Assembly (NCBI GenBank): GCA_963797635.1
Contig: CAWCPZ010000010.1
Coordinates: 248,001 to 312,000 of the forward strand
Direction: 5' to 3'
Length of the DNA stretch: 64,000 nucleotides
From: JAOUEA01 sp963797635
GTDB lineage: Bacteria > Actinomycetota > UBA4738 > HRBIN12
The translations under genes and the position numbers were made by a program. Positions 51,917 through 60,523 of the stretch are shown piece after piece. The notes under the pieces were generated by a model. It was given only the letters and a program-made list of their open reading frames with translations, did not search any database and was not told the origin of the DNA. Positions within the stretch are counted from its first letter, which is position 1. The number at the start of each line of letters is the position of its first letter.

Positions 51917-53166
51917 GCGAGTTCCCCGTAGCGACGACCTCGGCGCCGGGGGTGATGGCGGTCGACTGGGAGAACCGCGTCGACTTCGAACGGCTCCGGC
52001 AGTACCGCCTCGAGCGGGTGCGCATGATGCTCGAGCGCTACGACCTCGGCGCCGTGCTCCTGTTCGAAACCTCGAACATCCGCTACGCCACGGCGACCCA
52101 GATCGGCTACTGGGCGTTCAACAAGGGGGAGCGCTGGGCGCTCATCACGCGCAACGAACGGCCGAAGGTGTGGGACTTCGGATCGGCCGCGAAGGCGCAC
52201 CGGCTGCAGCTGCCGCACCTCTACGACGAGCAGAACTCGGTCGGCGGCAACACCGGACTGCAGGGGGCGATCGGCCCGGAGACCGGGCTGCACGCGCGGG
52301 CCGTGCGCGAGATCAAGGGCGCCCTCGAGGATGCGGGCGTCGCCGAGGACCAGCTCGGCGTCGACCTCGCCGAGACCTCCGTGCTCCTCGAGCTCCAGGC
52401 GGCCGGGCTGCGGGTGGTCGACGGCCAGCAGGCGATGATGCACGCCCGCGAGATCAAGAGCCCCGACGAGATCGTGCTGCTGACGCAGGCGTGCGCCATG
52501 GTCGACGGCGTATATCAGGACATCTTCGAGATGCTGAAGCCGGGGGTGCGCGAGTCCGACGTGGTCGGCATGGCGCACGCGCGCCTGTTCGGCATGGGCT
52601 CGGAGTTCGTCGAGGCGATCAACTCGATCGCCGGCGAACGCTGCAGCCCGCACCCGCACGTGTTCAGCGACCGGCTGATCCGCCCGGGGGATCAGGCCTA
52701 CTTCGACATCATCCACGTCTTCAACGGCTACCGGACCTGCTACTACCGCACGTTCGTGGTGGGCCGAGCGAGTCAGGCGCAGCGCGACGCGTTCAAGCAG
52801 TCGCGCGAATGGATGGACGCCGCGATCGACCTCGTGCGGCCGGGCGCCACGACCGATCAGATCGCGAAGGTGTGGCCGCGCGCCGAGGAGTTCGGGTTCG
52901 CCGACGAGATGGATGCCTTCGGCCTGCAGTTCGGGCACGGCGTCGGGGTGGGTCTGCACGAACGGCCGATCATCAGCCGGCTGAACTCGCTGGAGACCCC
53001 CGAGGAGATCCAGGAGGGCATGCTCTTCGCCCTCGAGACCTACGCGCCGGCGGCCGACGGGCGGTCCGCCGCCCGCATCGAAGAAGAACTCGTCGTCACC
53101 GCCGACGGCTGCAAGGTCATCACCCTGTTCCCCTGCGAGGAGTTGATGGTGGCCAATGAGTACTGA
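51913..53166 (+). CDS. M24-family (creatinase/prolidase fold) protein with a lost metal ligand
   Basis: A 417-residue protein. The N-terminal creatinase domain is DLGAVLLFETSNIRYATATQIGYWAFNKGERWALITRNERPKVWDFG; the pita-bread domain is KSPDEIVLLTQACAMVDGVYQDIFEMLKPGVRESDVVGMAH, AYFDIIHVFNGYRTCYYRTFVVG, QFGHGVGVGLHERPIIS, MLFALETYAP and EEELVVTADGCKVITLFPCEELM. The first metal Asp (YFDI) and the His and Glu remain, but the second Asp of the usual DxTRT is replaced (CYYRTF). This points to a creatinase-like metal-free hydrolase rather than an aminopeptidase. Confidence 0.88.
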   Translation: MSEFPVATTSAPGVMAVDWENRVDFERLRQYRLERVRMMLERYDLGAVLLFETSNIRYATATQIGYWAFNKGERWALITRNERPKVWDFGSAAKAHRLQLPHLYDEQNSVGGNTGLQGAIGPETGLHARAVREIKGALEDAGVAEDQLGVDLAETSVLLELQAAGLRVVDGQQAMMHAREIKSPDEIVLLTQACAMVDGVYQDIFEMLKPGVRESDVVGMAHARLFGMGSEFVEAINSIAGERCSPHPHVFSDRLIRPGDQAYFDIIHVFNGYRTCYYRTFVVGRASQAQRDAFKQSREWMDAAIDLVRPGATTDQIAKVWPRAEEFGFADEMDAFGLQFGHGVGVGLHERPIISRLNSLETPEEIQEGMLFALETYAPAADGRSAARIEEELVVTADGCKVITLFPCEELMVANEY

Positions 53167-54217
53167 TCCCCGAACCGACTACGCCCTCCGCGCTCCGCGC
53201 TTGCCGGGGCCCGTCGACGACTCGCTCGCCGACGCGCCGATCGACGAGGAGGTCCGGCTGCAGATGTACCGCTCGCTGCAACTGCTGCGGCAGTGGAGCA
53301 AGCGGGCGCACGACCTGTTCCTGCAGAACCTGGTGAAGGGCACGACGCACCTGTCGCTGGGCATGGAGGCGATCGCGACGGGGTTCGGCGCGGCGATGCA
53401 GGACGGCGACTACTCGTTCGCCACCTATCGCGGGCACGCGCACTCGCTGGCACGCGGGATGGATCCCGGCGCGGCGCTGGCCGAGCTGCTCGGCAGGGAG
53501 AACGGCATCCTGGGCGGCAAGGGCGGCTCGATGCACCTCACCGACGTGTCGAAGGGCATGATGGGCTCCTACGCCATCATCGGCGCGCACCTGTGCACCG
53601 CGAACGGCGCCGCGTGGTCGGCCCAGATGCGCGGCACCGACCAGGTGGCGATCGCGTTCTTCGGGGACGGCACCACGAACATCGGGGCCTTCCACGAAGC
53701 CCTCAACATGGCGAAGGTCTGGAACCTGCCGACCGTGTTCGTCTGCGAGAACAACCTCTACATGGAGTACACGCCGATCGACGTCGTGACGGCGGTCGAT
53801 CATCCGGCGGCCGACCGTGCCGCCGCCTACGGCCTGGAGCCGGTGCTGATCGACGGCAACGATCCCGACGCGGTCTACCTCGCCGCCGACGCCGCCCTGC
53901 GCCGCGCCCGTGACGGCGGCGGCCCGTCGATGATCGAGGCGGTCACCTATCGCTCCGGCGGCCACTCCCGCGCCGATCCCGGCAAGTACCGGCCCGCCGA
54001 AGAGGTCGAGGCGTGGGCCGATCGCGATCCCGTCGCGCTCTACCAGGCGCGGTTGATGAAGCTGGGGATCGCGGAGGAACGGCTCGACGAGATCCGCGAC
54101 GAGGTCGCCGCGGTGATCGACGCGGCGACCGAGTTCGCGAAGGCCGGCGCCGAGCCGGGTGAGGCGTCGCTGATGAGCGAGGTCTACGCCGATGGGGGGT
54201 CGTCATGGCGGAACTGA
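53156..54217 (+). CDS. Thiamine-diphosphate-dependent dehydrogenase E1 alpha subunit
   Basis: A 353-residue protein. The thiamine-diphosphate/Mg motif runs from AFFGDGTTNIGAFHEALNMAKVWNLPTVFVCENN at about residue 168 (GDG...NN). GKGGSMHLTDVSKGMMGSYAIIGAHLCTANGAAWS and EAVTYRSGGHSRADPGKYRPAEEVEAW are E1-alpha blocks of the acetoin/pyruvate dehydrogenase type. It begins 11 bases inside the M24 gene and overlaps the E1 beta gene by 13 bases. It decarboxylates a 2-oxoacid (or splits an alpha-diketone). Confidence 0.93.
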   Translation: MSTDPRTDYALRAPRLPGPVDDSLADAPIDEEVRLQMYRSLQLLRQWSKRAHDLFLQNLVKGTTHLSLGMEAIATGFGAAMQDGDYSFATYRGHAHSLARGMDPGAALAELLGRENGILGGKGGSMHLTDVSKGMMGSYAIIGAHLCTANGAAWSAQMRGTDQVAIAFFGDGTTNIGAFHEALNMAKVWNLPTVFVCENNLYMEYTPIDVVTAVDHPAADRAAAYGLEPVLIDGNDPDAVYLAADAALRRARDGGGPSMIEAVTYRSGGHSRADPGKYRPAEEVEAWADRDPVALYQARLMKLGIAEERLDEIRDEVAAVIDAATEFAKAGAEPGEASLMSEVYADGGSSWRN

Positions 54218-55194
54218 ACTACCGGGAGGCGGTCGCCTACGGCATCGCCCAGGAGATGCGCCGCGACCCCAACCTCGTGATGCTGGGCGAGGACATCGCC
54301 GCGGCGGGCGGGGTGTTCAAGACCACGGTGGGGCTGGTCGAGGAGTTCGGGCCCGATCGCGTGCGCGACACGCCGATCTCCGAACAGGCGCTGCTGGGCG
54401 CGGCCATGGGCGCGGCGATGACCGGGGTGCCGGTGATCGCCGAGATCATGTTCTCGGACTTCCTCGCCGTGTGCTGGGACATCGTCGCGAACGAGATCGC
54501 GAAGAGCCGGTACATGACGAACGGCCAGGTGAGCTTCCCGCTGGTGATCCGCACCGCGAACGGCGGCGGGGTCCGCTTCGGCGCGCAGCACTCCCAGAGC
54601 GTGGAGAACTGGGCGATGATGATCCCCGGCCTCAAGGTGGTCGCGCCCTCGACGCCCGAAGACATCGTGGGCCTGATGGCCGCGGCGATCCGCGATCCCG
54701 ACCCCGTGGTGTTCTTCGAACACAAGGCGTTGATGGGGACGAAGGCCGAGGTGCCCGACGGCGAGATCGTCGACCAACTCGGCACGGCCAAGGTGCTCCG
54801 CGAGGGGACGGACGCCACGATCGTGGCGCTCGCCGCCATGGTGCCGCGGGCGATGGAGGCCGCCGAGCGCCTCGCGCAGGACGGCATCGCCGCCGAGGTG
54901 CTCGACATCCGTTCGCTCGTGCCGCTCGACACGCGCACGCTGCTGTCGTCGGTCGAGAAGACCGGACGGTTGTTCACGGTCGAGGAGAACCCCCGCCTCT
55001 GCGGATGGGGGGCCGAGCTCGTGTCGATCGTGGCCGAAGAGGGGTTCTGGTCGCTCGACGGGCCGAGCATCCGCATCACCACGCCGCACGTGCCGCTGCC
55101 GGCCGCCGCCTCGCTCGAGGACCTGGCGCTGCCGTCGGTCGATCGCATCTACGAGACCGTGTCGAAAGCGGTCGAGGGCGGGAGCGGCGCGTGA
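54205..55194 (+). CDS. Thiamine-diphosphate-dependent dehydrogenase E1 beta subunit
   Basis: A 329-residue transketolase-like partner: LNYREAVAYGIAQEMRRDPNLVMLGEDIAAAGGVFKTTVGLVEEFGPDRVRDTPISEQALLGAAMGAAMTGVPVIAEIMFSDFLAVCWDIVANEIAK, RTANGGGVRFGAQHSQSVENWAMMIPGLKVVAPSTPEDI and EVLDIRSLVPLDTRTLLSSVEKTGRLFTVEENP. It completes an alpha2beta2 E1. No lipoyl E2 or flavin E3 gene follows, so it must borrow these from elsewhere or release the aldehyde. Confidence 0.93.
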   Translation: MAELNYREAVAYGIAQEMRRDPNLVMLGEDIAAAGGVFKTTVGLVEEFGPDRVRDTPISEQALLGAAMGAAMTGVPVIAEIMFSDFLAVCWDIVANEIAKSRYMTNGQVSFPLVIRTANGGGVRFGAQHSQSVENWAMMIPGLKVVAPSTPEDIVGLMAAAIRDPDPVVFFEHKALMGTKAEVPDGEIVDQLGTAKVLREGTDATIVALAAMVPRAMEAAERLAQDGIAAEVLDIRSLVPLDTRTLLSSVEKTGRLFTVEENPRLCGWGAELVSIVAEEGFWSLDGPSIRITTPHVPLPAAASLEDLALPSVDRIYETVSKAVEGGSGA

Positions 55195-56519
55195 GCAAGC
55201 TCCTCCTCCGCGGCGGTTGCGTCCTCACGATGGGCGTGAAGACGCAGAACCACGCCGCGGCCGACGTGCTGATCGACGGCGAGACGATCGCCGAGATCGG
55301 GCAGGGCCTCCGGGCCCGCGACGCCGAGGTCGTCGACGCCACCGACACGATCGTGATGCCGGGGTTCGTCGACACCCACCGTCACGCGTGCCGGGCGCTG
55401 TTCCGGAACCTGGGCGCGAGCATCCCCGGTTCGACGCCGGTGTCCTCGGCGAGCTTCGGCGACCACTACACGTCCGACGACGTGTACGCCGCCACCCTGA
55501 TCGGCCTGCTCGGCGCCGTCGAAGCCGGCATCACGACGGTGGTGGACCGGTTCGACGCCCGCACCGACGTCGCGGCGGCCGAAGCGGCCCTGCAGGCGCA
55601 CACGGATTCGGGGCTGCGCACGGTCTTCGTGTACGCGGCCCGCCGCGAGACGCGGGAGGGCGAGCCCGTGCCGCCCACGGATCCCGAGCTGATCACGCGC
55701 CTGACCGCGGCGGCCGGACCCACGACCACGCTGGCGTTCGGGTCGGTCGTGCCGGCGGCCGGCGATCCCGACGGCGTGGCGCTCGAGTGGGGACGTGCCC
55801 GCGAGCTCGGGCTGCGGATCCACGCGCACGGCGGCTGGGGCTCGATCGACCCCGGCGGCCTCGCGGCGGTGGCGCAGCTGCTCGGCGACGACGTCGTGCT
55901 CGCGCACTGTTCCCGGTTCGACGGCGCCGACCTCGACGCCGTCGCGGCCTCGGGGGCGTGCGTGTCCCTCGCGCCCTCGAGCGAGATGGCGGGCGGCCTC
56001 GGCGCGCCGCCGATCCAGGAGCTGATCGACCGCGACATCCGGCCCGGCCTCGGGGTCGACGACGAACTGATGGGGCCCGGCGACGTGTTCGCCCAGATGC
56101 GGGGCACGATCTCGGTGCAGCACGCGACGGTGTTCGATCGCAAGCTCACCGGCAAGGCCTCGCTCCCGCGGCTCATGACCACCCGCGACGTGATCCGCTG
56201 CGCCACCTCGGACGGCGCGCGCGTGGCCGGCGTGGGCGACGTCACCGGTTCGCTCGAGCCGGGCAAGCAGGCCGACGTCGTGGTGCTCCGCACCGACCGG
56301 CCGAACATCTACCCGATCAACGACCCGATCGGCGCGGTGGTCTGGGGCATGGACACCTCGAACGTCGACCGCGTGATCGCGGGCGGACGGACCTTGATGG
56401 CCGGCGGCGTCCTCGCCGGTGACGTGGAGCGCGCCCGCTCGCTGGCCGAAGCCGCGCGGGAACGCGTGGCGGCCGCCGCGGGCCTCACGGTCGGCGCGGC
56501 ACCGGGAGCCGGCGGATGA
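55191..56519 (+). CDS. Amidohydrolase (ATZ/TRZ, cytosine-deaminase-like)
   Basis: GTG start overlapping the E1 beta stop. A 442-residue metal hydrolase: LLLRGGCVLTMG, FVDTHRHACRALFRNLG (metal His63 and His65), LRIHAHGGWGSIDPGG (third His), DDVVLAHCSRFDGADLDAVAASG (fourth), and GLGVDDELMGPGD (Asp). The C-terminus GSLEPGKQADVVVLRTDRPNIYPINDPIGAVVWGMDTSNVDRVIAGGRTLMAGG is the standard composite-sandwich end. It deaminates or hydrolyses a ring or amidine nitrogen; it is a paralogue of the amidohydrolase half of 60520-62976. Confidence 0.92.
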   Translation: MSKLLLRGGCVLTMGVKTQNHAAADVLIDGETIAEIGQGLRARDAEVVDATDTIVMPGFVDTHRHACRALFRNLGASIPGSTPVSSASFGDHYTSDDVYAATLIGLLGAVEAGITTVVDRFDARTDVAAAEAALQAHTDSGLRTVFVYAARRETREGEPVPPTDPELITRLTAAAGPTTTLAFGSVVPAAGDPDGVALEWGRARELGLRIHAHGGWGSIDPGGLAAVAQLLGDDVVLAHCSRFDGADLDAVAASGACVSLAPSSEMAGGLGAPPIQELIDRDIRPGLGVDDELMGPGDVFAQMRGTISVQHATVFDRKLTGKASLPRLMTTRDVIRCATSDGARVAGVGDVTGSLEPGKQADVVVLRTDRPNIYPINDPIGAVVWGMDTSNVDRVIAGGRTLMAGGVLAGDVERARSLAEAARERVAAAAGLTVGAAPGAGG

Positions 56520-57571
56520 GCCAGCCCAGGACCACCTCCTCGTCGTCGGCCGTCACGTCGTTCGTCGTGGCCTCGCGGTACATGCCGGTGTACATCGCGT
56601 TGCTGCTGCTCGTCGTGGTCGCCGCGATCTGGGCGCCGGCGACGTTGAAGGGGCCGGCGCTCAGTTCGATCGCGCCGTTCGGCACGTTCCTCGCCATCGC
56701 GGCGCTCGGCCAGATGCTCGTGATCATGACCGGCGGGATCGACCTCAGCGTGCCCGGCACCCTGACGCTGGCGGCGGTCGTCACGGTGGGGCTGGGCCAG
56801 ACGCACGGCGACGACCTGGGGACGGTGATCCTGATCGCCCTCGCGCTCTGCGCCCTCGTCGGGCTCGTGAACGGGCTGCTGATCGGCGGGCTGGGGCTGA
56901 ACGCGTTGATCGTGACGCTCGCGGTGGGCCAGATCGTGACCGGGTTCGCGATCCGGTACTACACCACCACCGCGATCCAGACCCCGGTCCCCGAGGCATT
57001 GTCGGAATGGACGTCGACCAGGTTCCTGGGGGTGACCCGCATCTTCTGGATGGGGGTCGCGATCACCCTCGTGATGGTGGTGATCTTCCGGTTCACGACG
57101 TTCGGGCGCCGGTTCCAGGTCGTGGGGGCGAACCCGACGGCGTCCTCGATCGCGGGCCTGCGGGTCAACCTCAACCAGGTCATGGCCTACGTCGTCGCGG
57201 CGATCCTGTACGGGATCGCCGGCATCCTGCTGGCCTCGTTCCTGCGCACGATCAGCATCACGATCGGCGCGCCGTACCTGCTGGGCCCGATCGCCGCGGT
57301 GGTGATCGGCGGGGCCTCGCTCACCGGAGGACTCGCGAGCCCGGTCTCGACGTGGGCCGCCGCGTTCTTCCTCGCCGGACTCACCCAGATGATGCGGGTG
57401 ATGGGACTGCCGACCGCCCTGCAGTTCGTCGTGTTCGGGCTCGTGATCGTGGGCGGCATGTTGGTTTCGGGTGACCGGATCATCCGAGGGGTGGAGCACC
57501 TGCTCCGCGAACGGAAGAGAACGGATCTCGTGAGCGCGGGCGTCATCGGTCCCGGCGACGGGACGGGCTAG
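56516..57571 (+). CDS. ABC importer permease (CUT2/RbsC-like)
   Basis: A 351-residue permease of the BPD_transp_2 type with about nine helices (PVYIALLLLVVVAAIWAP, FLAIAALGQMLVIMTGGIDLSVPGTLTLAAVVTVGLG, VILIALALCALVGLVNGLLIG and others). The loop FTTFGRRFQVVGANPTASSIAGLRVNLNQVMAYVVAAILYGIAGILLA contains the EAAANPxAxxxSGI-like coupling segment (here GANPTASSIAGL) of RbsC proteins. First of two importer permeases; overlaps the amidohydrolase by 4 bases. Confidence 0.92.
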   Translation: MSQPRTTSSSSAVTSFVVASRYMPVYIALLLLVVVAAIWAPATLKGPALSSIAPFGTFLAIAALGQMLVIMTGGIDLSVPGTLTLAAVVTVGLGQTHGDDLGTVILIALALCALVGLVNGLLIGGLGLNALIVTLAVGQIVTGFAIRYYTTTAIQTPVPEALSEWTSTRFLGVTRIFWMGVAITLVMVVIFRFTTFGRRFQVVGANPTASSIAGLRVNLNQVMAYVVAAILYGIAGILLASFLRTISITIGAPYLLGPIAAVVIGGASLTGGLASPVSTWAAAFFLAGLTQMMRVMGLPTALQFVVFGLVIVGGMLVSGDRIIRGVEHLLRERKRTDLVSAGVIGPGDGTG

Positions 57572-57649
57572 GAAAGAAGGGGGGCAGCACCTGGTGGAAC
57601 CGAACCGATCGGATCACCTGCGCGCAGCGACATCGAAGGAGGGAGGAGC

Positions 57650-58933
57650 ATGAAACGCATCAAGATCGTCGGGATCCTTCTCGCGCTTGCCCTCGTGGCA
57701 GCCGCGTGTAGCGGTGGGGACGACGAACCGACGGATGAGACCGGCTCCGCAGGGGCCACCGGCGCGACCGGGAGCGGTCCGCTCGCGGAGTACGGGGAGA
57801 GCACCGACGCCGACCAGGCGCTCGTCGACAAGGCGATGGGTCCGGTCGCGGATGTGCCCGACATCATCCTCGCCTCGATCGCCCGGGCGAACCAGGATCT
57901 CGACCAGGCCACGCTCGACAAGGCGATGGAGTGCTGGAGCGCCACGAAGTGTGACACGGGCAGCGGGGGCGACCTCACGATGGGCTACGCCGACGGCGGC
58001 GGACTCAACGTGTGGCGCCAGGTGACCCGCATGGAGGCCATCCTCCAGGCGCTCACGTACCCGGAGATCGGCAAGATGATGTTCCGGGACGCCCAGTGGA
58101 GCACGGACCCCGCGGTCGCCGCGGGCGACATCGAGTTCCTGATCCAGGCCGGCGTGGACTTCATCATCGGCTACCCGGACCAGGGCACGAACATCTCCGA
58201 CGCGATCTTGGAGGCCAAGGACGCCGGCATCCCCTACTCCACGTATTCGGCCGGTTGGGTCGGACTCCCGGAGCAGGAAGGTGCGCTGATCCCCGGCGAG
58301 GACTACCTCACCGTGGTCGGCGAGGACCTGTGCGCCCTGGGTGACAGCTTCGCCGACGTCATCAACGACGGCGTGGGTTCCGGCAAGGTCGGGGTCATGG
58401 GCGGTACGCCCGGCAACGCCCTGTCGCTGGGGTGGCAGCAGTGCTACCTGGACGCGACGGACACGTCGATCAAGAACCTGGGTCCGGCCGACACCTACTG
58501 GGCGAACGACGTGGCCCTGCAGACGGTGAACGGCTGGCTCTCGACCGACCCCGACATCAAGGGCTACGCCTACGAGTACGCCGACGGCCTCAACACCGCG
58601 TTGCAGGCCTACGACGACCTCAACGTCCCGATCGACGATCTCACGATCGCGCTGCGTACCGACGAGCAGACCCTGTTCTGCACGTGGAAGAAGATGGACG
58701 ATCCCAACTTCCACATCTGGTACTCGGCGGGCGGCAACTTCCAGTCACGCGTCGCCGTGACCGCCTCGATGATGTCCATCAAGGGAGCGGAGATCCCGCC
58801 GGAGATCGTCGTGCCGCACGTGATGCGTGAGGTCACGGCGGACGACTGTGACCCCGACCGGGTCACCCCGACCGTCTCGGGCACCTCGCTCGTGCCGGAC
58901 GAGCTCCTGGCCCTGATGTATCCGAACGGATGA
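57650..58933 (+). CDS. ABC importer substrate-binding lipoprotein
   Basis: A 427-residue exported protein. MKRIKIVGILLALALVAAAC ends in a lipobox with Cys20. An acidic, Gly-rich linker leads to a type I periplasmic-binding fold: AILQALTYPEIGKMMFRDAQWSTDPAVAAGDIEFLIQAGVDFIIGYPDQGTNISDAILEAKDAGIPYSTYSAGW, SGKVGVMGGTPGNALSLGWQQCYLDA, DIKGYAYEYADGLNTALQAYDDLNVPIDDLTIALRTDEQTLFCTWKKM. Closest by pattern to sugar/autoinducer-binding proteins of CUT2 systems, but with several Cys and Trp. Ligand unknown. GGAGGGAGGAGC precedes the ATG; the gap to the permease is 78 bases. Confidence 0.9.
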   Translation: MKRIKIVGILLALALVAAACSGGDDEPTDETGSAGATGATGSGPLAEYGESTDADQALVDKAMGPVADVPDIILASIARANQDLDQATLDKAMECWSATKCDTGSGGDLTMGYADGGGLNVWRQVTRMEAILQALTYPEIGKMMFRDAQWSTDPAVAAGDIEFLIQAGVDFIIGYPDQGTNISDAILEAKDAGIPYSTYSAGWVGLPEQEGALIPGEDYLTVVGEDLCALGDSFADVINDGVGSGKVGVMGGTPGNALSLGWQQCYLDATDTSIKNLGPADTYWANDVALQTVNGWLSTDPDIKGYAYEYADGLNTALQAYDDLNVPIDDLTIALRTDEQTLFCTWKKMDDPNFHIWYSAGGNFQSRVAVTASMMSIKGAEIPPEIVVPHVMREVTADDCDPDRVTPTVSGTSLVPDELLALMYPNG

Positions 58934-60523
58934 CCGAAGGCGATCCACGAGGAGGGTCGGTGACCGAGGACGTCGTCCTCGAGTTGCGCGGCATCTCCCG
59001 CCAGTTCGGTGCGGTTCGAGCGCTGACCGACGTCAGCTTCGACTGCCGGGCGGGAGAGGTCCACGCGCTCGTGGGCGAGAACGGCTCGGGCAAATCGACC
59101 CTCCTCGGGGTCGCGAGTGGGTTCGTGGACCCCGATCTGGGCTCGGTCCAGATCGGGGGCCAGACCCTCCGTACCGATTCACCGGCGCAGGCCCGTTCGT
59201 TGGGCCTGGCCATGGCCTATCAGGACACCTCCCTGATCCAGGCGCAGCCGGTCAAGAACAACCTCTACCTGGCGGCCAGGCCCGACCAGCGGCCGCCCTA
59301 CCGGAAGCGGAAGCGGTGGGCGCGCCGGGTGCTCCACGAGTTCGACCTCGACCTGGAACTGTTCCCCGATGCGCCGGCCGGGCATGCTCACCCTCGCCGA
59401 GCGCCAACTCTTCGAGGTGGCGAAGGCGCTCGTCGCGGAGCCGAAGGTGCTCCTGCTGGACGAGCCCACCACCGCGCTCGGCCCGAACGAGGTCGAAGCG
59501 CTCCATCGCACCGTGGCCGCCTGCCGGCAGCGCGGCGTCGGCGTCGTGTACGTGAGCCACCGGCTTCCGGAGGTCCTCGAGATCGCCGATCGCATCACCG
59601 TCCTGCGGGACGGCCGCAACCAGGGGACGTTCGATGCCGCCACGACGTCGGAGTCCGCGTTGGTCGAGCTGATCGTGGGCCGGCCGTTCGAAGCAGCGTT
59701 CCCACCCGCGGCCGCACGCGCCGAGGACGCCGGCGACGCGCTCGTCGTCGACGGCTTGCAAGGCCAGTCCTTCGGGCCGGTGAACTTCACCCTCGAGCGT
59801 GGGGAGATCGTGGGCATCGCCGGCGCCGAGGGCAACGGGCAACCCCAGCTGTTCGACTGCCTCGCGGGACGCCAGGCGCCGAAGGCCGGCAAGGTGGTGT
59901 GCGCCGGCAAGGACCTGCTGCTGATCTCGACGCACGAAGCGGTGCGGAACGGGATCATGTTGCTGCCGGGCGACCGCAAGCAGGAGGCGCTGATGCCGGT
60001 GCTCGGCGTGCGCGTGAACGCCACGGTGCAGACCCTGCGCCGGTTCTCCGTCCTGGGCTTCCTGCGGCGTCGCACGGAGCGACGCACCGTCCAGGAGCTG
60101 GTGGACCGGCTCCGGATCCGTACGCCCTCGCTCGAACAACCCGTGCAGTTCCTGTCGGGCGGCAACCAGCAGAAGGTGGCGGTGGCACGCACCTTCCTGC
60201 GCGAACCCACCGTGATCCTGGCCTACGAGCCCACCCAGGGCGTCGACGTCGGGTCACGGTTCGACATCTACGAAGCGCTGCGCTCGCGGACCGACGGCGG
60301 GGCCGCCATGCTCGTGAAGTCGAGCGACCCACTGGAGTTGGCCGGGTTGTGCGACCGGGTGCTCGTGATGTCCCGCGGGCAGATCATCGAGGAGATCCCC
60401 GGCGACGAGCTCGATGAGTTGCGCATCGTCGAAGCGATCGTCCGCGGCCCGGGCCTGTCGAAGGCGGGACGCTCGCCGCTCGGGATCGCCATGCCGAAGA
60501 GTCCGTCGCAGAGCGCCTCGTGA
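58930..60523 (+). CDS. ABC importer double ATPase (RbsA/MglA-like), apparent frameshift
   Basis: About 530 residues when repaired. NBD1: LELRGISRQFGAVRALTDVSFDCRAGEVHALVGENGSGKSTLLGVASG (Walker A), a weak signature TLAERQLFEVAKALV, and VLLLDEPTTALGPNEVEALH (Walker B). NBD2: GEIVGIAGAEGNGQPQLFDCLAGRQ, with Walker A lost (GAEGNGQ, as in RbsA), signature FLSGGNQQKVAVART, and VILAYEPTQGVDVGSR. One extra G near 59383 (PAGMLTLAERQ) shifts the frame. Serves both permeases. Confidence 0.92.
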
